Shown: one piece after another, positions 1-11,545 of the stretch
Layout: each line of letters begins with the position of its first letter
Numbering within the stretch: position 1 is the stretch's first letter
NCBI RefSeq assembly: GCF_040802235.1
Contig: NC_133172.1
Span: 62,379,613 to 62,443,612, forward strand
DNA length: 64,000 bases
Source: Manis javanica
Lineage: Eukaryota > Chordata > Mammalia > Pholidota > Manidae
Direction of reading: 5' to 3'
Program-made: the position numbers and the translations under genes
Notes under the pieces: generated by a model
Databases searched by the model: none
Told to the model about the DNA's origin: nothing
Seen by the model: the letters and a program-made list of their open reading frames with translations, nothing else

Positions 1-1430
1 GGCCGTAGAACCCAGGACAAATGATGAGACCTCCCTTCCCCAACTGTAAAAAGGGTCAGACAGCAGTGCCACACCACTGGTGGCTCTGAACACTAACAAG
101 AACCTGAAAACACAGCCCGGCACCTGCCCCGGAGGCGGTGCTCAGTACATGCCAGCTGAAGAACGGAACTGGGCGCTGCAGAGCAGCTCCACCTGGTGTT
201 GTATCCCCGGGAACGTTAATTCCATGTGCCAACCTGCCTGGGATCACAGGTGCCCGGGTAGCTGGGGAAACACGATGTCTGGGTTTGCAGAGCTTAGCAC
301 TGAGTTAATAGACTGACTAAAGCAGACCACCCTCCCCAGTGCAGGGGGCATCACAGAGGCCCCAACAGAATAAGAAGGTGGAGGAGGGATGCGCTTGCTC
401 TCTCTGAGCGGGCGGGGACACTGGCTTCTCTCCTCAGTCGTGACTTACACCATCGGCTGCTTGCCCCACCCACCACGATACTCAGGCATTTACACGCGGG
501 CTGAATCACACCAGCCTTCCTCAGCCTCCAAATCTGTGAGCCAGTTCCTGTAGGCAACCCCTCACACTGGTTCCGTTTCTCTGGAGAGCCACGGAGGATG
601 TGCTGTTACTTCGTGCTTGACCATCGCTGCCAACTGACAAACACCGTGAGCCAGCGCAGCCCCACCGTCTTGTCAAACGAACGAATGCACGGGTGAGTGA
701 ACGAGTGAGGTCACAACTAGCCGAGTGGGGGGCCTGCCTAGGTGTTGGTTCTTCAGGGGCAGGCCGGTGGCCCAAAGGAAACAGTGGGGACCTCGGTGAG
801 CCTCTGCTCCCCACTGAAGAAGACGCCAAAAAATGAGAATGTTGAAACACGGTGCTTACTAAATCCAACTATCTCAAGTTGTCCTATAGGCCACTGCCTG
901 CAATCTCTGAAACACTGCATGGGGTCACCTCCTTGCAGGTGACAGTTCTAAATGAGATTATTTCAGGTCCCCAACCCCTTATGCAGAATCCAGAACTTTC
1001 ATGGATTTTAGAAAGGTAATAGGATACACACAGCCCCACATCACAGAATCTCCTCTGCAGACTTGGGGCAGCCGTTTATCTCAAACCATTCTCACTGAAA
1101 GATGGAGAATTCAACTAAGTGGCAGAAACGGAGACAAAAATGCATGTACAAATTTAAAGCAGATTTTGTTGCTCATTGAAGTTTTTTATTTAGGTTTTTG
1201 GCTTTTCAATGTTGAACTTGCTGAAAAGGTTTCCCAGATCTGGGCCACCAGGCTTTCTGGTCAACCTCAGGGCCTGAGTTCCCACCATCTGGCTTCCCTT
1301 CGCCGGTGCGTGGTCTCCCGTTCGTCCCCTCCAGCACAAAGGCCTCTCCTTTGTCTTCCTCTCATCGCTGACCTCTCCAGCCCAGCTTTGGGGAGCTGGA
1401 GGCCTTTTTCTCTCTCTGTGCTTCTTGCAG
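1..1430. other. Unique non-coding sequence
   Basis: No repeat family or gene was recognised. The open frames here are short, overlap on both strands and show no domain or signal. An AT-richer part at about 1000-1210 ends in a T-rich run that could contribute pyrimidine-rich sequence ahead of the exon-like block at 1431. Otherwise nothing specific is visible. Confidence 0.6.
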
Positions 1431-1488
1431 GACTCAGGCTTGGAGTGCAAATGCCAGTTTAGCTGCCAGCATGGAGCGTCAGCCCCAG
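1431..1488 (+). other. Exon-like block flanked by strong splice-site consensus
   Basis: A 58-base block is preceded by a pyrimidine-rich tract (TTTTTCTCTCTCTGTGCTTC) ending in GCAG, and is followed by GTGAGT, a near-ideal mammalian donor. Read from the first base it is open throughout and encodes a Cys-containing peptide whose core is LECKCQFSC. I do not recognise the protein. Spacing and signals fit an internal exon of a coding or long non-coding transcript, but isolated blocks like this also arise by chance in mammalian DNA. There is no transcript evidence. Confidence 0.3.
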
Positions 1489-1679
1489 GTGAGTGCACCG
1501 GTAGGGCTGAGAAAGGTACTTCCATGAGACAGCAAACTGGGCTTGGAATTCCATCTTCTGGCTCCTGCCCTGGGCCAATTTTCTCTAAGGAAAAAGAACA
1601 TCCCAGGTGTCCGGGCCTGGACCGTACATCAGACTGACTTTGGCAAGGAATGGGGTGGTCCGCACGCACATCCATCTAA

Positions 1680-1930
1680 AACCCTCTAGTCTTTGGCAGT
1701 CATTTCCCCTGAAAGTGAAAATCCCTTTGTGGGAAAAACCTCATAAAAAAAGAAAAGCCCAACCGAAAAGCACATTGGTTTCTATTTATAATTTGGGGGA
1801 AGGAATTTCACACTGATTCAACTTATATATGAAAAAAAGAACCAGTTAGTCAGAGGCGGATGTGTGTCCCATTTCCTATTAGCTTTAAGTGTTGAGGTCA
1901 CTGCTCAGCTCTTTGGAGATGGTTTCATTC
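1680..1930. other. AT-rich unique segment
   Basis: A-rich and T-rich runs, including a GAAAGTGAAAA box near 1710 that resembles an interferon-response or IRF-type site, lie inside otherwise GC-rich surroundings. No repeat family was recognised. It could be a conserved non-coding element, but only the local composition supports that. Confidence 0.25.
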
Positions 1931-2637
1931 AAAGATGACTTATTTTTCGAGGACATCGGGGAAGGTGGTGAGGCGTGAGAGCAACAGGCACGTACCCAGG
2001 ACCCGGACCCACCCTCCCCTCCCATATAGGACTTGCCAACTTCTCTCCCAGCTTTGCAGAGCTACCAGCCGTGTCCACCACCCAGGAAATGTGTCACCTC
2101 ACAGGTGGCCCCTCACCTCAGACTGGGGAAGACGGTGGAAAGCAGGGCATGTTTTCATTTCTCCCCCTTGATAGGAGAATTAAAGACCAAGGCCTGATTT
2201 CCACGGAGGCAGAGCTGGGGAGGACAGGGAGGCCCCAGCTGGTTTTTCTGTCTTTCTTCTCTGCTGCTGGCAAGTTTATGGAACATGAAGATGCCTTTGA
2301 ATGAACTTCATCCTGAAGCAAAAGCCAATCTCAAGGCTGGAGGAATCTGGGGAGATGTGAAACTTTTCGTCCCTCAATAGGGCCTGTCTGTGCGTCCAAG
2401 GGCGTGAGGAGGTCAGCTTGGCGCACAGTCAGACAGTTTAGATCGAAGATGGAAAACGGACGAGGCTTGTCATCCATCATCAGCTGAAAACCTCCCGGCT
2501 GAGCTCTGGGACGCGCGCTCATCAGCGTATACCCGGCGGGGCTGGGCTAGGGGCTCCCGAAGCAGCGAGGTAACTGCAACACTGACAGCGAGGGGAGCGC
2601 CGCCAAGATGACTGTCCACACCGGAATTCTCAGTCAG

Positions 2638-3060
2638 CTGCTGGTGTAGGTTGCGTGGTGACCCCCCGACAGCTGTTGGAGCCCCAACCCCAGTTCCTGT
2701 GGATGTGACCTTATTTGGAAATAGTAGTTTTGCAGATGATCAAGTTAAGATGAGGTCATTAGGGTGGACCTTGACCCAGTGTGACAGGTGTCCTTATGAA
2801 AGGGGGACTTTGGACAGAGGGACAGTTTCACACAGAGGGAAGGAAGCGCAGAGACACGGGCTGAATGGCGTCTGCATGCCGAGGAGGAGCAGAGGCCGCC
2901 CGACGCAGGAGAGAGGCCTGGAGCAGATGTGTCCTGAGCTCTGGGGGGGAACCGGTGCTGCCGATGCTGCGGCCCCAGACTTGTGGTGTCTGGGGCACGT
3001 TTCTGTTGTTTAAACCCCAGCTTGTGGCCCTCTGTCACAGCGGCCCCAGGGCACTAGTAT
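2638..3060 (+). mobile_element. MLT1-like LTR (ERVL-MaLR), solitary
   Basis: Recognisable in order are the 5' part with the CCCCCC tract and a degraded 'GTTGGAGCCCCAACCCC' stretch, the hallmark GTGACCTTATTTGGAAATAG, then AAGATGAGGTCATTAGGGTG, GTGTCCTTATGAAA, and near the 3' end TTTCTGTTGTTTAAACCCC. This order is that of MLT1-family long terminal repeats of mammalian MaLR elements. No internal retroviral sequence adjoins it, so it is a solo LTR. Heavy divergence indicates an old insertion. Confidence 0.8.
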
Positions 3061-3120
3061 AGCTCTCCAGGTCGGAGGAGGGGGCCTCTATGATTTCTCT
3101 CTGGATGCAGTGCTAGAGAG

Positions 3121-3235
3121 AAGTTTCACGGTGGCAGAAACGAAGGGAGTCAAGCAACTTCCCCAAATCAAACAGCAAGCGTGTGATACTGAGGAACCGA
3201 GCTGAACTCCCTCTGACCATAAGCCCCGATTTGTC
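3121..3235 (-). mobile_element. MIR SINE fragment
   Basis: On the minus strand this matches the MIR core: the block AAGCAACTTCCCCAAATCAA corresponds to the reverse of the family's 'CTTGGGCAAGTTAC' core, followed by the tRNA-derived part. Diverged and truncated. MIRs are tRNA-derived SINEs shared by all mammals and are inactive. Confidence 0.55.
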
Positions 3236-5589
3236 ACATCACTCCACAGGTCCTTGTGAGCGTGTGTCCCAGGAGGGGCGCATGGGCTTTACCCCCGCCC
3301 CACCCCCTGTCACACCTGTGCACAAAGGAAGTCAAGGATGCCCAAAGGGGTCCAAGAACATGGGCAAGGCCACTTGGCCCATCAGCAGCCACGTCCACAT
3401 AACGACCCTGCAAGGGACCCAGCCAGGGCTCAGTCCCCCACAGCAGGCTGCCCAGGAGCACTGCGAACTGGAGCCCGAGCACATTGAGGCCTGGAGTTCC
3501 GGTGGGGCTCCGGAGGCTCCTTCTGCAGAGGGCGGATGGTGGAGGAAGGGCAGGGGAGGGGAGGAAGCCCCGTGTGGTGCCCACCACAGCCCACTCCCCA
3601 CTCCGGCCACGCGGGCCAGGACAGACACGGTGGGAGGGGCTGGAATGTGTCCCTATGACGTCCTCAGTATCCAGCTGCCACCCGAGTGGAAGACTTTGAA
3701 CCTGTGCACATGGATGCTTAGAAGGGCGGAAGGGGAGAAGGGACCCAGAGGGAGACCACAGGCAAGTAGATGTCCTGCTCAGCTGCACAGAAGGGACCAA
3801 AGGGCCAGATGGGATGTTAGAACCAAGAGCCAGTGGCTGACAGTGGCTGAGTAAGGAGCATCCTCTCCAGAATGAAATTTAGGAAAAAGGAGAACTTAGC
3901 AGGTCCTTTCCATAGACCCACAGCCTCTCTCGGGAACGGTGACAGATACAGTATCAGGATGGAGATTACTCATGCCTGACGGCTGCCCCCACCCATAAAG
4001 GAGAGGATTATGCATTTAGCTGGCTTGTCCCCAAAGAGGATGCTGACTGCCCAGACTGGCATTTGGGTCACACACACAAAAAAGAGAGGCAGGTCCAGTT
4101 TCTGTTTCAGGAGACAGGCAGGGGGGCAGCTGCAGTGTGTGACAGGGATGGATGGGACAGTAAGAGGAAAATGTAAAAATAGATTGCTTTGGCCCATCTG
4201 TGCCCTTCATGTTGGTTGATAGATGCAAGTTAGCGATTTGGGTTATTTTTAAATTAGTCTGGTTACCGGACTCAGATTCTCTGACGACTGCATTGCCCTG
4301 AGACTGGGCCATGTGGGCAATGGCTATGTACACAGTGCCTATGGGTCACTTCTGAATTCAGTCCGTAAGGCAGAAACCGCATGTGGTCAAGGGTGCCCTT
4401 GAAAGTCATTGAACTTGCCCTTGAATGGCAGGACTTGAGTCCTTAAGAAGCTTGAAAATCTAAGAGGTTACTTCTTTTGTGTGTCTATAAATTTTGGCCA
4501 TGGATTGCCTTCCCCTGGGGCTGGTCTGGTTAAAACAGGAGGAAAGGAATCTAAAACATGATTTCTTTTCAAGCACATCTAATCAAATGCCAGTACGAGA
4601 AACGTCTGCGGGTGCACCGTGATCTCACCGACTGTATTTCACGGAGGAGAAGGGTGGCTGCCCGTCTCTTATCCCTTCGATTATGCCTGCCCTCCCTGCC
4701 CCCAGACCCTCCTTCTGGGGGCCTAGGGCATCCTTTCTCTCCTCTGCCCAAGCCAACAGATGCACTTTTAAGAAACAGACCTTCTGCACAATTTTAGCTT
4801 CAGGGCTTGGCGACCTCTCCACGCCGTTATCTTTCTAAAGTGGGAACATCATGGTAGGAAGAGGGGGAGATGCTAACAGCCGCCGGCCTCGGAGCGGGCC
4901 TCTCGGAGAAGGCTGGAAGCCCCCAGACAGCAGGACCGGCTCGGGGGCTGGGGGCGACGTCCAGGCGGCAGGCCCTCTCCACGATGTGCAGGAAAGCCTC
5001 ACAAATAACCCTTTGTCGCCTTGCCAGGGGATCTGGGACGTCCCATGAGCTGCAATACCCACACGCCCACTGGATTAAGAGCCGTCAGACTGGTTCCCAA
5101 AGCAAACACTGAGTTAATTTTTCCAGCATATTCCTTTCATGTCTGGGCTGCTTCAGGCTTTGCTGGGTCACTGGGCTCTTTGTTGTAGGCTTTGCCAAAG
5201 CCCCCCAGCCCCCTCCGCCCTGCTGGCCCCTGAGTCCCCTCCCCTCCACTCCCAAGTCCTAACACAGTGTTCCGTTTCACTTGAGGAGCGGGAAGAGACT
5301 GGCCTTAAAATCTGCGTGTTGGGGAGCGAGCACTCCCTGGGAGTTTCAGGTGGCGTTTCTCCAGGCCCCTGGCACATGTTGGCCTGTAGAAGTCAAGTCC
5401 TCCTTTCAGGTCTGTCCGCCTACTGGGGAAGGTCTGATCATGCCACACCACCCCCTAACCCTTAAGGGGCTCCCCACATCTCGGATCATAGCGACACCCC
5501 TCCATGCCGGTAGCCCCACCCTCACCGTTTGGACCGATAACTCTGAGTTTGTGTTAGTTCTCTGCCTGTCGCTGTGCCCTCTTACTGCC
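3236..5589. other. Unique non-coding sequence
   Basis: GC-rich sequence with several overlapping open frames up to 223 codons (3183-3854), none with a recognisable domain. The frames overlap one another on both strands, as expected where stop codons are scarce. A palindromic TGACGTCA-like site (ATGACGTCCTC near 3656) is present. An AT-richer patch at 4190-4260 and 4430-4560 has no assigned repeat. CpG-rich sequence at about 4865-4975 is too short to call a CpG island. Confidence 0.5.
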
Positions 5590-6130
5590 ATGACACAAGA
5601 GGAAACCTATTTGACACCTGTAGTGGGTCCAAACAGGAAAGTAGAATGTGCTCTGAATATTGAAAGCGGAGAGAATTTAATCCAGGGGATTGGCTGCATA
5701 AGTGATGGGACTGCTAAGAAGCCAGCAAGGGACAGTGAGGCAGGCCACAGATGAATGAGAGGGGCCTCTCCAGTCATGAGCTGGTGATGGAGGGGCCAGT
5801 CACCCAGCAGAAGCAGGAACCGCGGGGCAGGGAGAAGAGACAGCGGCTGCCCAAGGCAGAGGGGAGGAGGGGACCACCCAGGCCTCCCCCTCCCTCCCAC
5901 CTCTGACCAGCCCCAGTGCCTCTTATTGGCTGAACCAGCTAGAAGCCAGCTGACACAGGAGCCTGGGAACATCAGCCTGCCCAGAAGATGAAGCAGGACA
6001 GAAGGAGGGCACGGAAACTTCCGGAGGGCAAACTGACTCAGGAGCAACATGCCATCCTGATTGCAGGCTGCCTGCTCAGATGGGAAGCCTTCATTCCATG
6101 TCCGCATTTCTCTTCTTACCATCATCTGCC
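5590..6130. mobile_element. Ancient interspersed repeat, probably L1M 3' UTR-type
   Basis: GAGAATTTAATCCAGGGGAT, followed by GTGATGGGACTGCTAAGAAG, a GGGACAGTGAGGCA block and the later TATTGGCTGAACCAGCTAGA, matches a widespread old mammalian repeat that I associate with L1M 3' untranslated regions. The exact subfamily and orientation cannot be fixed by eye. No coding capacity remains. Confidence 0.5.
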
Positions 6131-6134
6131 TATA

Positions 6135-6560
6135 TTGTTCAAATCTCTGTTTATTGCAAGTGACAGAAACTTATCTAAGTAAGAAAAGGAATGTTGTTTA
6201 GCTTAAAAACTCCAGCGGTCAGATTCAGGTAGGGCTGGATTCAGGACTCAAACAAAGTAAGGCCCAATGGACTCTCAGCTGCGCTTTGTTCTGTGCAGGT
6301 TCTGTTCTCAGGGAGGCAGCTGCAGACCTGAGACCCACCTTCTCTGAAACCTCAGGGGGAGATGCAGCCTATTTTTGGCACTGGCTCCAATCAGAGCCCC
6401 AGAATTGAGTCTTATGGGCCTGCTTGCACTACTTGCCGACAATTGAGCCAAAGACTGAGGCCTGGGTGGTGGAATGCTCTGACCAGCCAGGAGATGGGGA
6501 CAGCCCACCCAGTCATGGGCTAAGAGGGGGAGAGAAGGTAGTACAGGTGCTGGGAAGTTG
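6135..6560. mobile_element. Ancient interspersed repeat, probably L1M 3' UTR-type (second block)
   Basis: TTTATTGCAAGTGACAGAAA, then AAAAGGAATGTTGTTTAGC and AGGGCTGGATTCAGGACTCA, are characteristic of another common old repeat block. Further along, GAATGCTCTGACCAGCCAGG and the GGGAGAGAAGG part fit its continuation. It may belong to the same insertion as the preceding block. Diverged and non-coding. Confidence 0.5.
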
Positions 6561-7039
6561 GGTGATGGGCAGTGACAGGTGCTGGGAAGCCAGGAATCCT
6601 TTGCTTTTTTATGGTTCTGCTACCCAACCAAAACAATGGGGTAATTGGCTACATTTCTCTCTCCAGTGACATCATCTGACTTTCCCATCAAAGGTGGAAA
6701 TGATCCTCGGAGGGGCATGGCTTTCCGGCACATTACCCTGGTTCTCTCCTCAGAGATCCATCTCCATACAGTCCCGGTCACCATGGTTTTCCAAGCCTTC
6801 CACATCAGCTGGCCCGTTCGTTCGTCCCAGTTATCCTGGGAACATGCAGGAGAGAAGCTTTTCCTGCTTCCCAGCCGGAAGGTTGGGAGAGATGCCCGGG
6901 GTCCCAGCGAGGACCACCAGGAACGCTCACAGCCGCCACGACGTACCGAGCGCTGGCCAAACACCAGCTCTGATGCTCCATGTATACTGTCACCTCACGT
7001 AACACTGACAGCCACCCAGTGAGGCCGAGGTGGTTGCCC
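6561..7039. other. Unique non-coding sequence
   Basis: No repeat or gene was recognised. Open frames on both strands overlap and look like chance frames in GC-rich DNA. Confidence 0.5.
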
Positions 7040-7155
7040 ACTCTCTGGATGAGGACATCAAGGCTCAGAGAATTTGGGGCACTTGTCCAAGGCCACACAG
7101 AGGGCAGTGAGGAAGCCAGGGTTTCATAGTGGGCACTCTGTCTCCCGCGAAGGCA
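7040..7155 (-). mobile_element. MIR SINE fragment
   Basis: GATGAGGACATCAAGGCTCAGAGAA, then CTTGTCCAAGGCCACACAGA and AGCCAGGGTTTC, is the reverse complement of the MIR core plus its tRNA-like B-box region. About half of the element is kept. This motif order is highly characteristic. Confidence 0.8.
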
Positions 7156-8349
7156 GATTGTATGTCTTCCCAAAACTCCCACCTCCTCTCCATAAACACC
7201 CAGTTCTCCCAGTTCTTTCCAGTCTGTCTCACGGCTGGCTGACCACACCCCCAGTGGCCCTGGACCGCTCGGGTTTACATTGTGTCCCAGCAGAAATACC
7301 AGGAGCTCCCCTTGAGGTGTGGATGAGCCAGCAAACAGCCATCCTGGCCTTAGTCCACACCACCATTCTCATCCCCGTGGCCTTCCAGCACCTTCTGCGT
7401 GCAGGCTAGGGGCACTGCCCCAGCACCTGCTCTGGAGTTTAGGGGTCCAGAGTGGAGAGCAGCCAGGCTTGGCTCAGCTGTTCCTTCTTGAGCCAGCCCC
7501 CCAGTTCCTGCCCCCCAGATGTCTGCGTTCCCCCTTTCACATCACCAGGTGCAAGGAGAGGCCCTGGCATTACTCTCCAAACCCTGCTGAATAAACCGAC
7601 CCCGCGTCATGGCCCAGTGGCCTGGGAGCTGTCCTGAGAGTGAGACCGTGACGGGGTCTGCCCCATGGGGAGAGGCCGGCGCCTCATCCGCAGCATCTTG
7701 GTTCGTCGGAGATTGTGTGGGGCTGGGGATTTCACAGAGGTGGGCTGGGCGAGAGCCGAGGGGAGGCAGGCACTCCGCAGCCTGGCCCTGGGGCAGCTGG
7801 GTGGTCTTCAGGTCTCCCTTCTCTGGCGTTGTCCCCACTGTCTCACTGGGTCACTAGGAGGTGGCTTCCTGAAGCAACAGCTAGAATGGTCTCCAGATTT
7901 TCTGCCCAAATTCACTTTGCAGGCCCAGCAGGGAGAGGGACCCAGCAAACAACCGCGGGAACAGGACCAGGAACCAGGTGCTCTAAGGACAGCTCCCCTC
8001 TGAGCACCCGTGTCCCTCCGCCGGCCTCTCCTCTCTCAGCACCGCGAATCCTGCCCTCGCCCTCAGTGCCCGGGCAGTGCCAGCCAGCTGAGTGCATCCT
8101 GAACGTTCCGTGCTGGGTCAGGATTTGGTGCTGGAAGGCTCTCCCATCAGCCCGGAGTGAGCTTGCGCGCCTTTTCCCAAGCTGGGCGTCCCAGTGTGGC
8201 CCAGATCCTGCCTTCTGCTGGAAGTGCTTCACACCCTGCCCCACCCACTCCAGCACAAACAGCCCTCTGCCCAGTGGTTCTCCGGCACCTAGGGCCCCCT
8301 TCAGCTGCAGCTGCTCCCTGGGCATGCTGCACCCCCGTCACCTCCCGTG
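7156..8349. other. Unique GC-rich non-coding sequence
   Basis: Contains a 257-codon open frame (7715-8488) whose translation is rich in Pro, Ser and Gly, shows no domain, and runs into an L2 repeat. It is best explained by low stop-codon density. No other element was recognised. Confidence 0.55.
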
Positions 8350-8492
8350 GGCTGTGAGCTGGCACGGTAAGGATGGCACAGGAATTTTCTCCTTCAATCC
8401 CCACTGCCTCTTACACAGTACTCGGAAGATAATGGCTACCAGGCAACTGTCAAATGAAAGCATACAATGGGCACTCAACAAATACTGACCTA
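8350..8492 (+). mobile_element. L2 LINE 3' end fragment
   Basis: GGCTGTGAGCTGGCACG, a CCTTCAATCCCCACTGCCTC block, then GGGCACTCAACAAATA, follow the order of the L2 3' terminus (product-end text 'gtgagctcc...ccccagtgcc...gtgctcaataaa'). L2 is a non-LTR retrotransposon inactive since before the placental radiation. Confidence 0.55.
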
Positions 8493-10190
8493 AAAACAAG
8501 CCGGCTGCCTGCTTGGTGCTAAGGACAGTGGGGCAGCTGTTCTCAGCTCTGGCTGCACTGGGAAGGGCAGCTTCTTAACAGTACTGATGCCCGAGACCAC
8601 TCCGCTCACACTTCCTAAAAGTGTAATTGTCTGCAGGGGAGACCCCTGTGCTGGGGATGTGAAGACGAGTGGCTATGGTGTCCCTTCCTCTGCGGCACTG
8701 ACATGGCCAGGGTGATTGATTTCTCCCAGGCAGTGAGTGGGGTCCCGGAACAGCAGCAATGCGTCCCCTGAAACCTGGTGAGAGGCAGATGCTGGGCTGC
8801 CTCAGGGAACTGCTTAGACGCCGCAGGGTGGGGCTGGCAGTGGCGGGTGCCCTGAGCGTGCTGGTGCCCGAGGACCCCTGCTCTGGGACTCGTCTCCTCA
8901 GGTGTGGCTCACTCACGGCCGCATCAGAAATGGAGACACTGGGGACACGTAGATTCCTGAACCCCTTTCCAGCGCAAATGACTCAGTGCCCTGGAGCTGG
9001 GAGAGGGCGCTCACATTTTACCAAGAGTCAGGACATGAAGTCACACTTTATAAATAGCTCTCCAGGTGATTCTCAAGCTTACAGAGGGGAGTACCCAGTG
9101 CCCTGATATAACAACAGCTCAGACAGATGCCATCTGCCTCAGCGCCCACCCTCCCCAGAGCCTGAACTTTGGCGGATTAGGGGACAGTTGGGAAGTCGCG
9201 TCACATCACCTCAGGGACCTCCAGTCCTTAGGGCGTCCTGGAAGGTTGCCCATGACCCCGCTTTGCAGTCTCCTTGTTTCGTCAATGCCCAGCCTCCACG
9301 GGCACTGGGGTACAGGGGAGCCTATGAGCATCACCCCCACTCTCTCCCTGAAGATATCTCCTCTGTACCTCCTACGTTGAGAAGGGACGTCTTCCTCCAG
9401 GGGAGATGGGCCATGAGTGCTGACAGCCGACAAGCATGAAGTCATCACCTGGGACTCTGAATCAACTTGCAGCTCCATGCCTGGGACCAGAGAGCTGTCA
9501 AATCTTCCACCAAACACACTTTTAGAATGAGAAACACCCTCTTGTGTGGGGGCTGCGGCCAGCAGCAAAGCTGAGGTTTCATTCTGTGCGCACTTAAGCA
9601 AACACGAGCTTTTCAGCTGCTAACTCGGCAAGTGTAATTATATCCCGCATTCCATTTTCATTCCATCGGTGGCACAGTGCGGGGCCTAAAGGATGCAGGG
9701 AGCTGTCCCGCCAAGGACGGCAGAGGCCCTGCTCCGCTTCCTGTTGACGCTCTCGTGATCGAGACCGAGCCAGGTCGCCTCTTTGGATGGGCCACAGGGA
9801 AGTTCCCACAGGGCTCCAATCAGTTGCCTGGAAAGGACCTGCTCCGCTCCACCCGGCCCACCGTGGCTTGTGAATCAGAGAATTTTAGGCCTCGGCCTTG
9901 GTGGGTGGGCAAGAATGTGCCTGTGGGGAAGACCAGCCATTTCCAGATTCAGGAAAGAAAACATTTGGCCATCAAAGCACCTAGTGAACCCCACTGGGTA
10001 CACCTCATGCTGAATTTCATCCATTTCTTCCCACCTCAGGACCCGAAAGATGGCCAAAGCCAGATAAATAGCCGCCCTGCAGACTGGGAAGGCTCAGAGA
10101 GAGCGGCTCGGGCTGTGGTCTTCAAACTGGGATCTAAGGAACCCTAAGGTGCCTCAGAAAGCTAGTGGGGAGAAGAGATGGGGGTGTCTG
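8493..10190. other. Unique non-coding sequence
   Basis: No confident repeat or gene. A short AGGTGATTCTCAAGCTTACA at 9063-9082 and TCATCACCTGGGACTCTGAA near 9443 recall the ends of hAT-type MER elements but are too short to call. Open frames up to 156 codons lack any domain. Confidence 0.45.
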
Positions 10191-10193
10191 CTG

Positions 10194-10330
10194 AACATGG
10201 GTTGGGTGACCTTGGGCAACTGCATTCCTGTCTCTAAGCCTCATTTTCCTCATCTGTAGAGAGGAGGTAATAGTCCTACTTTGCTTTGTAGAGTAATTGT
10301 GATGAAACAATAAAATTGTGGTGGAGTAAT
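10194..10330 (+). mobile_element. MIR SINE fragment
   Basis: GGGTGACCTTGGGCAACTGC, then AAGCCTCATTTTCCTCATCTG and GGTAATAGTCCTACTTTG, is the MIR central core on the plus strand, ending in the GTAATTGTGATGAAACAATA part. The tRNA-derived head is missing or unrecognisable. Confidence 0.85.
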
Positions 10331-10767
10331 CAAGTGGGACACTGGCTAAGCATGTGGTGATACTCTAGGACCGACTTTAACCCGAAGGGAAGAACGGGCA
10401 GAGAGGGCAAAGGGCACTTTAGGGGAGAAGGTGGCGGCCTGTGCGGGACACGCATCCACCCAGGGGGAGGGGCGTGTGCCGTGGCTTCCGAGCACTGGCG
10501 ACTCTCGCAGCTGCCCTCAGCCCATCCCCCTTCCCAGAACCACCAGGTTTCTCCCTTCATTTGCTGCAGAGGCATTTCCTTCCTGGACCCACACAGATCA
10601 GTGTCAGGCAGTGGTTTCTCTTGGGCATCTGCCCGGATTTAGGGTGAGGGCATACTCTAGAGAATGGTCTGACTGCCAGAAGCATTGGGAAATCTTTGTA
10701 ACTGCAGATTAAGTTGCTTTGTTATTTCTAGTAATGGCACGGTGATAACAAAATCATCGATAGCATT

Positions 10768-10782
10768 ACCACCACCACCACC
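10768..10782. repeat. (ACC)5 microsatellite
   Basis: Five perfect ACC units, flanked by ATCATCG-type imperfect units on both sides (about 10752-10792). No MIR could be confirmed next to this one. Confidence 0.85.
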
Positions 10783-10792
10783 CTCATCATCG

Positions 10793-11457
10793 GTAGGCAC
10801 AACCTTCCTCTAAGGGAAGCAATGAAAGTAGGTACCAGGGGACCTTTCTCTGGTTAGTATTAGGTAGGGACCGTCCAGTGGGAGGTAAACTTGACTGTTG
10901 AACATAGACCTAAAATATCAGTGCATTGCTGTCTTCGGAGCTTTCGCCCCCGGGAGGTACAGCATGCTTGTCCACACACTACGCATCATGCACTTGACTT
11001 CTTCCTGAAAATTCCCGTATGCCCCCTGCTGCTCTGCTGGGAGGATTGTGACACAAGGTGTTGCTCAACTGGGCGGCTCTCAAGAGCTCGAGCCAGGGCA
11101 GAATGCTGCCTCCCGATGCCCCGCTGCCCGGCCTGCAGAAGAACAGACTCCAAAATGTAGGCAGTGGTCGCCTCTGGGAGAAGCATTAGAAGCAGGCGCC
11201 GGCATGTCGCGGGTGGTCCCAGGCAGCCCTGGAGCATGCCTGGAGTCTCCTGCTGTCATGATTCATAGTGCCCCTCTCATTGCAAAAATATCCTGGTGTG
11301 CATAATAAGTTATATGGTCACCACAATTTTGAGTGATTTCTATGTTCTTTTTGTTCATCTCTATTGTCTAAGCTTTCAACAGGAGACTTTCACGATGAAG
11401 AGTAAATCATTAGGATGGCGATGAACCAGCTGAGAGAGGCTGCCTGCCCCTCCGGCA
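10793..11457. other. Unique non-coding sequence
   Basis: An AT-richer run at 11280-11415 with no assigned repeat. Nothing else specific is visible. Confidence 0.4.
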
Positions 11458-11545
11458 CGGATCCCTCAAGGCAGGCTCCTTGAACACCCAGCCTCGCTCC
11501 TCGCCTGACACACGGCAGGAGGGCGTTGAACACCGGCTCCAACTG
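11458..11545 (+). mobile_element. L2 LINE 3' end fragment
   Basis: CAAGGCAGGCTCCTTGAACA, then GCCTGACACACGGCAGGAGG, recalls the L2 terminal segment 'gagctccttgagggcaggg...cctggcacatagtaggtg'. It is short and diverged. Confidence 0.4.

Noticed and set aside
3183-3854. 223-codon plus-strand frame and its minus-strand partner (3234-3800)
   Set aside because: Two long frames on opposite strands of the same GC-rich DNA, no domain, and the first begins inside a MIR.
4865-4975. CpG island / promoter
   Set aside because: CpG-rich stretch is too short, and no transcription-start features or adjoining exon were seen. The CpG-richer parts at 2510-2600 and 58240-58470 were rejected as islands for the same reason.
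7715-8488. 257-codon plus-strand open frame
   Set aside because: Translation is rich in Pro, Ser, Gly and Ala with no domain, overlaps other long frames on both strands, and ends inside an L2 repeat. Low stop density in GC-rich DNA explains it.
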